NCBI GenBank assembly: GCA_963548155.1
Contig: CAUUTP010000008.1
Span: 1 to 36,348, forward strand
From: Eikenella sp963548155
GTDB lineage: Bacteria > Pseudomonadota > Gammaproteobacteria > Burkholderiales > Neisseriaceae
Length of the DNA stretch: 36,348 nt
Direction: 5' to 3'
The notes under the pieces were generated by a model, which had not been told where the DNA came from, did not search any database, and worked only from the letters and a program-made list of their open reading frames with translations. Numbering within the stretch: position 1 is the stretch's first letter; each line of letters opens with the position of its first letter. This document shows, one piece after another, positions 23,586-31,235 of the stretch. A program made the translations under genes and the position numbers.

Positions 23586-25037
23586 ATGCCCAACCGCACC
23601 CTCCTCCTCGACCACCCGCAGCCGCTGCTCGATCAGCTGCATGCGCGTTCCAGCAGCAGCGAAATGCACGGCGGCAACAGCGTGCAGCTCTTGCAAGACA
23701 GCCGCGAAAACTTTCCCGCCTGGCTGGAAGCGGTGGCGGCGGCCGAGCATTATGTGCTGATTGAAATGTATATTTTTGCCGCCAACGATTTCGGCGTGCG
23801 GCTACGCGATTTGCTGGTGGAAAAATGCCGCCAGGGCGTGAGTGTGGTGCTGGTGTACGACTGGATCGGCAGCCTGTGGCCGTCGGTGTGCCGCTTTTTT
23901 GAGCCGCTCAAGCAGGCCGGCGCGCAAGTGGTGGCCTACAACCCGCCGGGTTTTACCAGCGGTATCGGCCTGCTCTCGCGCAACCACCGCAAATCCTTCG
24001 TAATCGACGGCCACACTGCCTTCGTGAGCGGATTGTGTGTGTCTTCCGCCTGGGAAGGCAATCCGGCCACAGGCGTGGCGCCGTGGCGCGATACCGGGCT
24101 GAAGCTGCAGGGGCCGGTGGTGGCCGAAGTGGTACAGGCTTTGTCCGACACGCTGCGCTCGCAAGGCGAAAGGCTAACTGAAAACATCACCCCCGATGGC
24201 AACACGGCCGCCGGCACGGTGCGCGCCGGCGTGGTGGCCACCACGCCCAGCAACAACAATATGATGCGGCTGGATTTGAACGCGCTGGCGCTGGCGCGGC
24301 GCAACCTATGGCTTACCGACGCTTATTTCATGCCTACCCGCCTCTACACCCAAGCCCTGATCAACGCCGCCAACGACGGCGTGGACGTGCGTATCCTAGT
24401 GCCGCGCACTTCCGATATCCGCTGGATAGGCCGCGTGTCGCGCATCCGCTACCGCAGCCTTTTGGAGGCCGGTGTGCGTGTGTTTGAATGGGACGGGCCG
24501 ATGATTCACGCCAAAAGTGCCATTGCCGACGGCCAATGGGCGCGCGTGGGTTCAACCAATCTCAATTTCTCCAGCTGGTATCTCAACCGCGAATTAGACG
24601 TGGTCATCGAAGATGCGGTGGTGGTGCACCAGCTGGAGCAGATGTTTCTGCAAGATCTCGCCAATGCCACCGAAATCGTGCTCAACAGCAGCGAACGCCG
24701 TGCCGCCCTGCGCCGACGCCACCAGATGCTCTCCAAGCGGCACCGCCGCCAGCGCGCCCAAGCCGCCGCCCGCCAGCTGTTGCAGCTTTCCAGCATGTTT
24801 CGCGGCAACTTCTACGGCACGCGCACGGTGGATGAAAACGAAGCCAAATCCTATCTGAGCCTAGGCATCAGTATGCTGGCACTGGCGCTGCTGCTGTGGT
24901 TTGTGCCCTATCTGCTGGTGGTGCCGCTGATATTTTTGTTGCTGGCCGGCGGGCTTTCCACCACCGTTCACGCCGTGCGCCAACTGTGGCGCTTCCGCCG
25001 CCGCAAACGTTCGGGCAAAACGGATCAATCCGGCTGA
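23586..25037 (+). CDS. Cardiolipin synthase-like protein, phospholipase D superfamily
   Basis: The 483-residue protein has two HKD motifs: H134-K136-D141 in NHRKSFVIDG and H308-K310-D315 in MIHAKSAIADG, the latter followed by GSTNLN. Two such half-sites define the PLD fold used by cardiolipin synthases of the ClsA/B/C type, which join or exchange phosphatidyl groups on phosphatidylglycerol. There are no N-terminal helices, as in ClsB, but an Arg-rich stretch (about 371-396) and a C-terminal hydrophobic region (about 423-459) probably anchor it. A degenerate DUS (AGGCTAACTGAA) is translated near 24170. Start ATG at 23586; weak Shine-Dalgarno. Substrate is inferred from the family. Confidence 0.85.
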   Translation: MPNRTLLLDHPQPLLDQLHARSSSSEMHGGNSVQLLQDSRENFPAWLEAVAAAEHYVLIEMYIFAANDFGVRLRDLLVEKCRQGVSVVLVYDWIGSLWPSVCRFFEPLKQAGAQVVAYNPPGFTSGIGLLSRNHRKSFVIDGHTAFVSGLCVSSAWEGNPATGVAPWRDTGLKLQGPVVAEVVQALSDTLRSQGERLTENITPDGNTAAGTVRAGVVATTPSNNNMMRLDLNALALARRNLWLTDAYFMPTRLYTQALINAANDGVDVRILVPRTSDIRWIGRVSRIRYRSLLEAGVRVFEWDGPMIHAKSAIADGQWARVGSTNLNFSSWYLNRELDVVIEDAVVVHQLEQMFLQDLANATEIVLNSSERRAALRRRHQMLSKRHRRQRAQAAARQLLQLSSMFRGNFYGTRTVDENEAKSYLSLGISMLALALLLWFVPYLLVVPLIFLLLAGGLSTTVHAVRQLWRFRRRKRSGKTDQSG

Positions 25038-25352
25038 AGAGCAAAGCTGCCTTCCACTGGGTAGGAACATTGATTGCCTGTATGCTGTTTAAGTTTTCAG
25101 GTAGCCTATGCTGCTACCAAGGCTACCTGAAAAGCTAAGGCTAGCTGAAAGGTGTCTCGACCCAGCCCAAACAGGTTATCCAACTTTCAGGTAGCCTATG
25201 CAGTATGATTTAACACACGATAACAAACGTATGGCAAAAACAACGGCACTTACCCGCCAGCCCAATCGGTTTTGCCTGATTTAAATTGACAAAGAGGCTA
25301 TTGCCTATAGCAATGATTGCTGGCATAGCACGGCAAAATACGCATAAAATAA
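25038..25352. other. DUS-rich spacer before the insertion sequence
   Basis: No gene is seen. DUS copies lie at 25096-25107, 25120-25131 (inverted pair, likely the terminator of the cardiolipin-synthase-like gene) and 25186-25197, plus a degenerate AGGCTAGCTGAA at 25139-25150. The last 8 bp (25345-25352, TAAAATAA) are the target duplication of the IS. Confidence 0.6.
25096..25131 (+). terminator. DUS-pair terminator after the cardiolipin-synthase-like gene
   Basis: TTCAGGTAGCCT (25096-25107) and AGGCTACCTGAA (25120-25131) form a 12-bp stem with a 12-nt loop, 58 bp past the stop codon. Confidence 0.5.
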
Positions 25353-26070
25353 GGGGCTGTCCTAGATAACTAGGAATATTCAAAATTGATTAAAATATTC
25401 CTATGAGAAAAAGTCGCCTCAGCCAGCCCATTCAAAACAAACTGATCGAATTGTTCGTTGCAGGAGCAACTGCCCGTACTGCCGCTGAATTGGCCGGAGT
25501 CAATAAAAACACCGCTGCCTACTACTTTCACCGTTTACGCTTGCTTATCTTTCATCGTTGCGAACACCTGGAAATGTTTGATGGCGAAGTAGAAGCAGAT
25601 GAAAGCTATTTTGGCGGCTGCCGCAAAGGCAAACGCGGTCGCGGGGCAGCCGGCAAAGTGGTGGTATTCGGACTGTTGAAGCGTAACGGTAAGGTTTACA
25701 CCGTTACCGTAGCCAATACGCAGTCGGCTACCCTGCTGCCGATTATCCGGGAGAAGGTAAGGCCGGACAGCGTGGTTTATACTGATTGCCACAGTGCCTA
25801 CAATGTATTGGATGTTAGCGAGTTTAACCACTTGCGCATCAATCACCGCACCTGTTTTGCAGACAGGCAAAACCACATCAACGGGATTGAGAACTTCTGG
25901 AGTCAGGCCAAACGTCATTTGCGTAAGTTCAACGGCATTCCGAAAAAGCATTTCGAGCTGTATTTGAAAGAGTGCGAATGGCGATTTAACAACAATGAAA
26001 TGAAATCTCAAATTGCCATGTTAAAACAAATGGTAAAAGATAGTTTAACCTAGTTATCTAGGACAGCCCC
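25353..26070 (+). mobile_element. IS1016-type insertion sequence (IS1595 superfamily), 718 bp, intact
   Basis: Both ends carry the same perfect 22-bp inverted repeat, beginning GGGGCTGTCCTAGATAAC. It is flanked by an exact 8-bp target duplication, TAAAATAA (25345-25352 and 26071-26078). One full-length transposase lies inside. Size, ends and duplication length fit the IS1016 group. Undecayed ends and duplication suggest a recent insertion. It sits between the cardiolipin-synthase-like gene and the sit operon, 80 bp upstream of the sit promoter candidate. Confidence 0.93.
25403..26053 (+). CDS. IS1016-type transposase
   Basis: The 216-residue transposase has an N-terminal helix-turn-helix-like segment (ATARTAAELAGVNKNTAAYY, 22-41) and a DDE catalytic core of the IS1595 type: D66 in EADESYFGG, D128 in VYTDCHSAY and E163 in GIENFWSQAKRH (the family often has N or H near the third position). 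The frame is uninterrupted. It fills almost all the space between the inverted repeats. It cuts and rejoins DNA at the IS ends. Confidence 0.93.
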   Translation: MRKSRLSQPIQNKLIELFVAGATARTAAELAGVNKNTAAYYFHRLRLLIFHRCEHLEMFDGEVEADESYFGGCRKGKRGRGAAGKVVVFGLLKRNGKVYTVTVANTQSATLLPIIREKVRPDSVVYTDCHSAYNVLDVSEFNHLRINHRTCFADRQNHINGIENFWSQAKRHLRKFNGIPKKHFELYLKECEWRFNNNEMKSQIAMLKQMVKDSLT

Positions 26071-26136
26071 TAAAATAATCCCGTATGCGATATAGGCTTA
26101 TTGTTTCTGCTGATTTTTCTGTGGCGATATAAAAGC

Positions 26137-26158
26137 TACTATAAAATAATTGATAGTA
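26137..26158. promoter_or_regulatory. Inverted repeat overlapping the sit promoter, candidate metal-regulator operator
   Basis: TACTAT and ATAGTA are separated by a 10-bp AT-rich spacer; the right arm overlaps the -35 hexamer at 26150-26155. The position suits repression by a Fur, Mur or MntR-type protein. The sequence is not a close match to a canonical Fur box. Confidence 0.35.
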
Positions 26159-26178
26159 ATTTCTATTTAGGCTAGTAT
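26150..26178 (+). promoter_or_regulatory. Candidate sigma-70 promoter of the sit operon
   Basis: TTGATA (26150-26155), a 17-bp spacer and TAGTAT (26173-26178), about 60 bp before the sitA ATG. It lies outside the IS, so the operon keeps its own promoter. Confidence 0.6.
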
Positions 26179-26238
26179 GTAAATAGGCAACTGCTTCGCT
26201 TTGCCGCCCATTCAACCAAATCAAATTAGGAGAAAACA

Positions 26239-27120
26239 ATGCGTCGATTATTATCCGCATTCTGCCTGCTGGCCGCCCTAGGCCTGGCCGCGCCGGCCTA
26301 TGCCAAATTCAAAGTAGTCACCACCTTCACCGTAATTCAGGATATCGCCCAAAACGTGGCGGGCGATGCCGCGGTGGTGGAATCGATTACCAAACCGGGC
26401 GCGGAAATCCATGATTACCAGCCCACGCCGCAAGACATTGCCAAAGCGCAATCTGCCGATTTGGTGCTGTGGAACGGGCTGAACCTGGAGCGCTGGTTTG
26501 AGCGTTTCTTCCAAAACGTGCGCAACAAACCGGCAGTGGTGGTAACTCAAGGCATCACCCCGATGTCGATTCATGAAGGCCCCTATCGCGGCCAGCCTAA
26601 CCCACACGCTTGGATGTCTACCCGCAATGCTTTAATCTATGTGGAAAACATCAAAAACGCGCTGATTAAATACGACCCGCAAAACGCCGCCACCTACACC
26701 CGCAACGCCGCCGCCTATGCCCAGCGCATCCGCAACCTAGACCGTCCCTTGCGCGAAAAACTGGCACGGGTGCCGCAAAACCAGCGTTTCTTGGTGACCA
26801 GCGAAGGCGCGTTCAGCTATCTGGCACGCGACTACGGCTTCAAAGAAGTGTATCTGTGGCCGATTAACGCCGAGCAGCAAGGCACGCCGCAACAGGTGCG
26901 CCGCGTAATCAACACCGTGCGGCAAAACCATATTCCGGTGGTGTTCAGCGAGAGCACCGTATCGCCGCGCCCGATGCGGCAGGTATCGCGCGAAACCGGT
27001 GCCAAATACGGCGGCGTATTGTATGTGGATTCGCTTTCCGCCAAAAACGGCCCGGTGCCCACCTATCTCGACCTGCTCAACACCACGGTTTCCACCATTG
27101 TTAGAGGATTTGGAAAATAA
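26239..27120 (+). CDS. sitA: Manganese/iron ABC transporter, substrate-binding protein (SitA/YfeA type)
   Basis: This periplasmic cluster-A1 protein delivers Mn(II), and probably Fe(II), to the SitBCD transporter. The 293-residue protein starts with a signal peptide (MRRLLSAFCLLAALGLAAPAYA). Metal ligands can be placed by alignment with PsaA-like proteins: H58 in GAEIHDYQPT, H123 in NPHAWMS, E189 in VTSEGAFSYL and D264 in VDSLS. Two His, one Glu and one Asp, with no His-rich loop, point to Mn/Fe rather than Zn. A strong AGGAG precedes the ATG at 26239. The stop overlaps the sitB start by one base (TAATG). Confidence 0.9.
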   Translation: MRRLLSAFCLLAALGLAAPAYAKFKVVTTFTVIQDIAQNVAGDAAVVESITKPGAEIHDYQPTPQDIAKAQSADLVLWNGLNLERWFERFFQNVRNKPAVVVTQGITPMSIHEGPYRGQPNPHAWMSTRNALIYVENIKNALIKYDPQNAATYTRNAAAYAQRIRNLDRPLREKLARVPQNQRFLVTSEGAFSYLARDYGFKEVYLWPINAEQQGTPQQVRRVINTVRQNHIPVVFSESTVSPRPMRQVSRETGAKYGGVLYVDSLSAKNGPVPTYLDLLNTTVSTIVRGFGK

Positions 27121-28046
27121 TGTCTGAACAAGCCGCCTCCATCAGCGTTGAATCGGTAACGGTTCGCTACAGCAACGGCCACACGGCCATCCGCGACGTG
27201 AGCTTTACGCTGCAAGGCGGCACCACCTGCGCACTGGTGGGCGTAAACGGCAGCGGCAAATCTACCCTGTTTAAAAGCCTGATGGGGCAGATTAAGCCGA
27301 AGTCGGGCAGTATCCGCCTGTGCGGCCTGCCCGTGCCGCAGGCGCTCAAGCGCAACCTGGTGGCCTATGTGCCGCAGAGCGAGGAAGTGGATTGGCAGTT
27401 TCCCGTGTCGGTGTACGACGTGGTGATGCAGGGGCGCTACGGCTACCTGAATTTCCTGCGCCTGCCCAAAGCCGAAGACAAACGCAAAGTGCAGGAAGCC
27501 ATGGAACGGGTGGGCATTGCCCACTTGGCGCAACGGCAGATCGGCGAGCTCTCCGGCGGGCAGAAAAAGCGCGTATTCCTGGCGCGCGCACTGGCGCAAC
27601 AGAGTAAGATTATCTTGCTGGATGAGCCGTTTACCGGCGTGGATGTGAAAACTGAAGACGCGATTGTGGATCTGCTCGGCCAGCTGCGCGCGCAGGGGCA
27701 TTTGATTTTGGTGTCCACCCACAACCTCGGTATGGTGCCCGACTTCTGCGATCAAGTGGTGATGATCAACCGCACCGTGCTGGCCGCCGGCCGCACCGAA
27801 CACACTTTCAACCAACACAACCTCGAACTGGCCTTCGGCGGCGTGCTGCGCCACTTCCGCCTCTCCGGCAGCGATTTGCACGACGACGAAGACCGCCGCG
27901 TGCTCACCGTACTCACCGACGACGAACGCCCCGCCGTGTTCTACGGCCAAGCCAAAAACGATCCGCCCGCCGTACCCTGCTGCAGCGATGCCCAAGGCAG
28001 CTGTGCGGAGCAGGAAAACGGCAGCGAAGGGAGCGGCTCATGCTAG
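27120..28046 (+). CDS. sitB: Manganese/iron ABC transporter, ATP-binding protein with Cys-rich tail
   Basis: The cytoplasmic ATPase powers metal import. The 308-residue protein has Walker A GVNGSGKST (41-49), the Q-loop region VPQSEEVDW, signature LSGGQ (144-148) and Walker B ILLDEP (165-170). The core ends near residue 245. A tail of about 60 residues follows, finishing with CC, then single cysteines in a Gly/Ser/Glu-rich stretch (PCCSDAQGSCAEQ). It could bind metal, but this is a guess. A near-perfect DUS is translated at 27440-27451 (GYLN). Starts overlap: one base with sitA and 7 with sitC, so translation is likely coupled. Confidence 0.92.
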   Translation: MSEQAASISVESVTVRYSNGHTAIRDVSFTLQGGTTCALVGVNGSGKSTLFKSLMGQIKPKSGSIRLCGLPVPQALKRNLVAYVPQSEEVDWQFPVSVYDVVMQGRYGYLNFLRLPKAEDKRKVQEAMERVGIAHLAQRQIGELSGGQKKRVFLARALAQQSKIILLDEPFTGVDVKTEDAIVDLLGQLRAQGHLILVSTHNLGMVPDFCDQVVMINRTVLAAGRTEHTFNQHNLELAFGGVLRHFRLSGSDLHDDEDRRVLTVLTDDERPAVFYGQAKNDPPAVPCCSDAQGSCAEQENGSEGSGSC

Positions 28047-28912
28047 ACATGCTGCTGGAGCCGTTTGCCTACGAATACATGGTGAAAGCCATCGTGCTGA
28101 GTGCGGCGGTGGGCGGTATGTGCGCGTTTTTGTCGTCTTATTTAATGCTCAAAGGCTGGTCGCTGATTGGCGACGCGCTGTCGCATTCAGTAGTGCCCGG
28201 CGTGGCGGTTACCTATGCGCTCGGCCTTCCCTATTCCGCCGGTGCGTTTGTATCCGGCATTTTGGCGGCACTGTCGATTTTGTGGATACGTGCCATCACG
28301 CAGCTGAAAGAAGATGCGGTAATCGGCTTTATCTTCACCACCTTCTTTGCTATCGGTCTGTTTATCGTGTCGGTGAACCCGACTGCGGTTAACGTGCAGG
28401 AAATCGTGTTGGGCAATATTTTGGGCATTGCCGACGAAGATATTTTTCAGGTAGCCATCATCATCGGCGTGTGCCTGCTGTTCCTGCTGCTCACTTGGAA
28501 AAACCTGCTCTTGGTGTTTTTTGACGAAACCCAGGCCGTGGCCGTCGGCCTCTCGCCGCTGCGCTACAAAATTTTGTTTTTCTGCCTGCTCAGCGCCTGC
28601 GTAGTAGCCGCGCTGCAAACCGTGGGCGCGATTCTGGTGATCGCCATGGTGGTTACCCCCGGCGCCACTGCCTATCTGCTCACCGACCGCTTCGGCAAGC
28701 TGGTGCTGATTGCTGTGGCGCTCGGTATCATTACCTGCGCTCTGGGCGCCTACATCAGCTTTTTCCTCGACGGCGCCACCGGCGGCGTGATTGTGTGCCT
28801 GCAAAGCCTGCTGTTCCTGCTCGCCTTCGTGTTTGCGCCCAAATACGGCCTGTTGCGGCAAAAATTCGGCGCCGCACCGCAAGCGGAAGAAACGGAGCCC
28901 GGCCATGTCTGA
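28040..28912 (+). CDS. sitC: Manganese/iron ABC transporter, permease (SitC type)
   Basis: One of two paralogous permeases that form the metal channel in the inner membrane (ABC-3 family). The 290-residue protein has about eight hydrophobic helices. The family block SLIGDALSHSVVPGVAVTYALG is near the N-terminus and GAILVIAMVVTPGATAYLL in the second half. A partial DUS is translated as FQVA near 28447. It overlaps sitB by 7 bp and sitD by 8 bp. Confidence 0.92.
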   Translation: MLDMLLEPFAYEYMVKAIVLSAAVGGMCAFLSSYLMLKGWSLIGDALSHSVVPGVAVTYALGLPYSAGAFVSGILAALSILWIRAITQLKEDAVIGFIFTTFFAIGLFIVSVNPTAVNVQEIVLGNILGIADEDIFQVAIIIGVCLLFLLLTWKNLLLVFFDETQAVAVGLSPLRYKILFFCLLSACVVAALQTVGAILVIAMVVTPGATAYLLTDRFGKLVLIAVALGIITCALGAYISFFLDGATGGVIVCLQSLLFLLAFVFAPKYGLLRQKFGAAPQAEETEPGHV

Positions 28913-29759
28913 GCTGATCAACTGGTTTGCCGAGCCGCTCGCCTTCCCTTTCATGCAGAATGCCCTGCTCACCGCGCTGATTGTGTCCATTACCTGCGGG
29001 CTGCTCTCCTGCTATCTGGTGCTCAAAGGCTGGTCGCTGATGGGCGACGCAGTGTCGCACGCGGTGCTGCCCGGCATCGTGCTGGCCTTCGTGTTCGGCA
29101 TTCCGCTGCAAATCGGCGCATTCGCCTCCGGCCTGCTCTGCTCCGTGGGCGTAGGCTACCTGAAAAACAACAGCCGCCTCAAAGAAGACACAGTGATGGG
29201 CATCGTGTTCTCCGGTATGTTTGCGCTCGGCCTCGTGTTGTTTACCAAAGTGGAAACCGACCAACACCTCACCCACATCCTGTTCGGCAACGTGCTGGGC
29301 GTGAGCCGCGAAGAGCTGCTGCAAACCTTTGCCATCTGCACTGCCGTAGCCTTGGCCGTGCTGCTCAAACGGCGTGACTTCATGCTCTACTGCTTCGACC
29401 CCGCCCAAGCCCGCATTGCCGGCCTCTCCCCGCAGTTTCTCCACTACAGCCTGCTCACCCTACTCGCGCTAACCATCATCACCGCCATGCAGGTGGCCGG
29501 CGTGGTGCTGGTGGTGGCCATGCTCATTTCACCCGGCATCACCGCCTTCCTGCTTACCAAACGCTTTGAACGCATGATGATCATCGTGGTCGCCGCCTCC
29601 GTGTTCACCAGCCTCGCCGGCACCCTGCTCAGCTACCACCTCAACTCCGCCACCGGCCCCAGCATCGTGATTTTGCAGGCCATTCTTTTCCTGCTCGCCC
29701 TCATCTGGAACAAACTGCGGCAGGCGTTTGGCCAAGAAAAGGCGGCAGCGGCTAGCTGA
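28905..29759 (+). CDS. sitD: Manganese/iron ABC transporter, permease (SitD type)
   Basis: The second ABC-3 permease of the operon, 284 residues, clearly paralogous to sitC: WSLMGDAVSHAVLPGIVLAF and VVLVVAMLISPGITAFLL match the corresponding sitC blocks. The ATG at 28905 (MSELINWFAEPLAFPF) lies inside the sitC end and starts at the expected family position; a longer frame upstream is a shadow of sitC. A perfect DUS (29153-29164) is translated as GYLK between two helices. It is the last gene; a DUS-pair terminator follows within 45 bp. Confidence 0.92.
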   Translation: MSELINWFAEPLAFPFMQNALLTALIVSITCGLLSCYLVLKGWSLMGDAVSHAVLPGIVLAFVFGIPLQIGAFASGLLCSVGVGYLKNNSRLKEDTVMGIVFSGMFALGLVLFTKVETDQHLTHILFGNVLGVSREELLQTFAICTAVALAVLLKRRDFMLYCFDPAQARIAGLSPQFLHYSLLTLLALTIITAMQVAGVVLVVAMLISPGITAFLLTKRFERMMIIVVAASVFTSLAGTLLSYHLNSATGPSIVILQAILFLLALIWNKLRQAFGQEKAAAAS

Positions 29760-29803
29760 AACATGGCAGCAACAAGTTGCATATTCGCCCGCCATAATGG
29801 CAA

Positions 29804-29834
29804 AGGCTACCTGAAACATTCAGGTAGCCTTTTA
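29804..29834. terminator. DUS-pair terminator shared by sitD and the RDD gene
   Basis: AGGCTACCTGAA (29804-29815) and TTCAGGTAGCCT (29819-29830), 3-nt loop, then TTTT. It lies in the 87-bp gap between two convergent genes and can serve both. Confidence 0.65.
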
Positions 29835-29846
29835 TGATGTCGGTGT

Positions 29847-30398
29847 TCACACCTTCACTACCAAAGTCTGCAACATCAAATCCTGCGGCGTTTGATAATT
29901 GCCACGTTTGCGGCACAGCATAATCAGATACAGCAATTGCACCACACAATAAACAATACGACCCAAGCCCAGGCCACTGAGCAGCCCGCACAGCGCAAGC
30001 AACACCACAAAGAAAAACCCTTCGCGCGCCAGCACATATTTAGCAAAGCCCGGATTCGCACCAGTATCCGTAATCACGCGGATACGCAGAATTTTCTGGC
30101 CGATACTCTGCCCACTACGGCTCATCAGGAACACCTGCACCAACCCCAGCAACAACCCTGCCACCAGCCCCAGCAGCAAAAGCAGCAGCAACCAAGGCAT
30201 TTCAGCTTGCACATAGGCACTAGTGTACTCAATCCTTAATAAAAACATACCCAACAGCATAATAGGCAGGATACGGTCGATAGCACCGGCCAGCAAGCGC
30301 CGCCACGGCTCAGCCAACTCCACCTCCTTCATCCGCTCCGCTGCCTGCGGCTCGGCTGCTGATTCAGGAGGGCGATAGGCTTGGCGGAAATTTTGCAT
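29847..30398 (-). CDS. RDD family membrane protein (copy 1)
   Basis: RDD proteins are small multi-helix inner-membrane proteins; some have been linked to ion transport, but most are uncharacterised. This 183-residue copy has a polar N-terminus (MQNFRQAYRPPE), the characteristic ELAEPWRRLLAGAIDRILP entry with the R-D pair at the start of helix 1, three or four hydrophobic helices, and the MSRSGQSIGQKILRIRVI loop typical of RDD. GAGGA upstream supports the ATG at 30398. A paralogue stands 89 bp upstream on the same strand, with a DUS hairpin between. Confidence 0.85.
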   Translation of the reverse strand: MQNFRQAYRPPESAAEPQAAERMKEVELAEPWRRLLAGAIDRILPIMLLGMFLLRIEYTSAYVQAEMPWLLLLLLLGLVAGLLLGLVQVFLMSRSGQSIGQKILRIRVITDTGANPGFAKYVLAREGFFFVVLLALCGLLSGLGLGRIVYCVVQLLYLIMLCRKRGNYQTPQDLMLQTLVVKV

Positions 30399-30428
30399 GG
30401 TTTGTCCTCAAATTAGGCCAGATAAATA

Positions 30429-30466
30429 AGGCTACCTGAAAACGAGAAAATGGTTTCAGGTAGCCT
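30429..30466 (-). terminator. DUS pair between the two RDD genes
   Basis: AGGCTACCTGAA (30429-30440) and TTCAGGTAGCCT (30455-30466), 14-nt loop, 21 bp past the stop of RDD copy 2. It suggests the two genes are separate transcripts. Confidence 0.5.
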
Positions 30467-30487
30467 TGTGCATGAATAACGGACGAC

Positions 30488-31033
30488 TTAGTTTTTGATA
30501 ACCAATGTCTTCGCCAGCAAATCCTGCAAAGTTTGGCGGTTGCGGTCTTCTAAAAACAGCATCACGACACAGACGATGGTAGCAATAATTCCCAGCGAAT
30601 CGCCCAATGTTTTGCTAACCATTCCGATCAGGGTAAAAATGAAGCTATAACCAAATTCGCGCACCAAGCAATATTTAACAAAACCGGGGTTATCGCCGTC
30701 TTCAGTAATCACGCGGATATTCAAGGCTTTTTTACCCACCGTTTGCCCATCGCGGGACATGATAACTATTTGGTAAATACCAAAAGCAATAACGAAGAGT
30801 AAACTAAGCCCGATAACCGTTGTCGAATTTTTGATAAAAATTGCGAGAATAAAAAAGAAGACCATGAAAATAGCGGCAAAAATCACATAGTCCAATAATC
30901 GTGCGCCCATCCGCTGCCACGGGCTGGCCAGCTCTACTTCCATTTCATTGCTATCGAATAAATCGTTTTCCAATGCGGTGGAGGCATAGGCTTGGCGGAA
31001 ATTTTCATTTGGGTTTTCGCGGAAATCTTGCAT
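30488..31033 (-). CDS. RDD family membrane protein (copy 2)
   Basis: The 181-residue paralogue keeps the NFRQAY N-terminal block, EVELASPWQRMGARLLDYVIF with the R-x-x-D entry, IVIMSRDGQTVGKKALNIRVI and a C-terminal TLVIKN. Helices are rich in Phe and Ile, and the gene looks more AT-rich than copy 1 and the surrounding sequence. A strong GAGGGAG precedes the ATG at 31033, and a promoter (31111-31138) lies about 75 bp further up. The two copies are diverged, so duplication is old, or one copy came in from elsewhere. Confidence 0.85.
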   Translation of the reverse strand: MQDFRENPNENFRQAYASTALENDLFDSNEMEVELASPWQRMGARLLDYVIFAAIFMVFFFILAIFIKNSTTVIGLSLLFVIAFGIYQIVIMSRDGQTVGKKALNIRVITEDGDNPGFVKYCLVREFGYSFIFTLIGMVSKTLGDSLGIIATIVCVVMLFLEDRNRQTLQDLLAKTLVIKN

Positions 31034-31110
31034 GAGTGTATCTCCCTCGGGCGGCTACAAACATTTGTGCCTACCCTGTTGTTAATATAGACGTTGTTGG
31101 AAAGTTGCAG

Positions 31111-31138
31111 ATTTTAACAGTTTGGCGTGGTTTGTAAA
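31111..31138 (-). promoter_or_regulatory. Candidate sigma-70 promoter of RDD copy 2
   Basis: On the minus strand TTTACA (31133-31138), a 16-bp spacer and TAAAAT (31111-31116), about 75 bp before the start codon. Confidence 0.5.
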
Positions 31139-31150
31139 TATTTACCGCTT

Positions 31151-31185
31151 TTCAGGTAGCCTTGTGTTGCATCAGGCTACCTGAA
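31151..31185. terminator. DUS pair after aroG
   Basis: TTCAGGTAGCCT (31151-31162) and AGGCTACCTGAA (31174-31185), 11-nt loop, behind the intrinsic aroG terminator. Confidence 0.4.
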
Positions 31186-31210
31186 ATGTATCGAAGACTC
31201 TGCACTGTGC

Positions 31211-31233
31211 AAAAAAGCGGCACAAGCCGCTTT
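31211..31233 (-). terminator. Rho-independent terminator of aroG
   Basis: AAAGCGGC-ACAA-GCCGCTTT stem-loop followed on the minus strand by six T. It starts 2 bp past the aroG stop. A textbook intrinsic terminator. Confidence 0.85.
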
Positions 31234-31235
31234 GT

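Noticed and set aside
27063..27995. 310-codon open frame opposite sitB
   Set aside because: It is the exact antisense of a well-supported ATPase; composition is His/Gly/Ala-rich as expected of a reverse-frame shadow in GC-rich coding DNA. The same applies to 10154-10882 (opposite brnQ), 28187-29444 (opposite sitCD), 19308-21245 (opposite lon) and 3248-4186 (opposite petA/petB).
30429..30466. DUS hairpins as attenuators or small RNAs
   Set aside because: The inverted pairs are explained by the known dual role of uptake sequences as terminators; nothing in the sequence points to a separate RNA gene.
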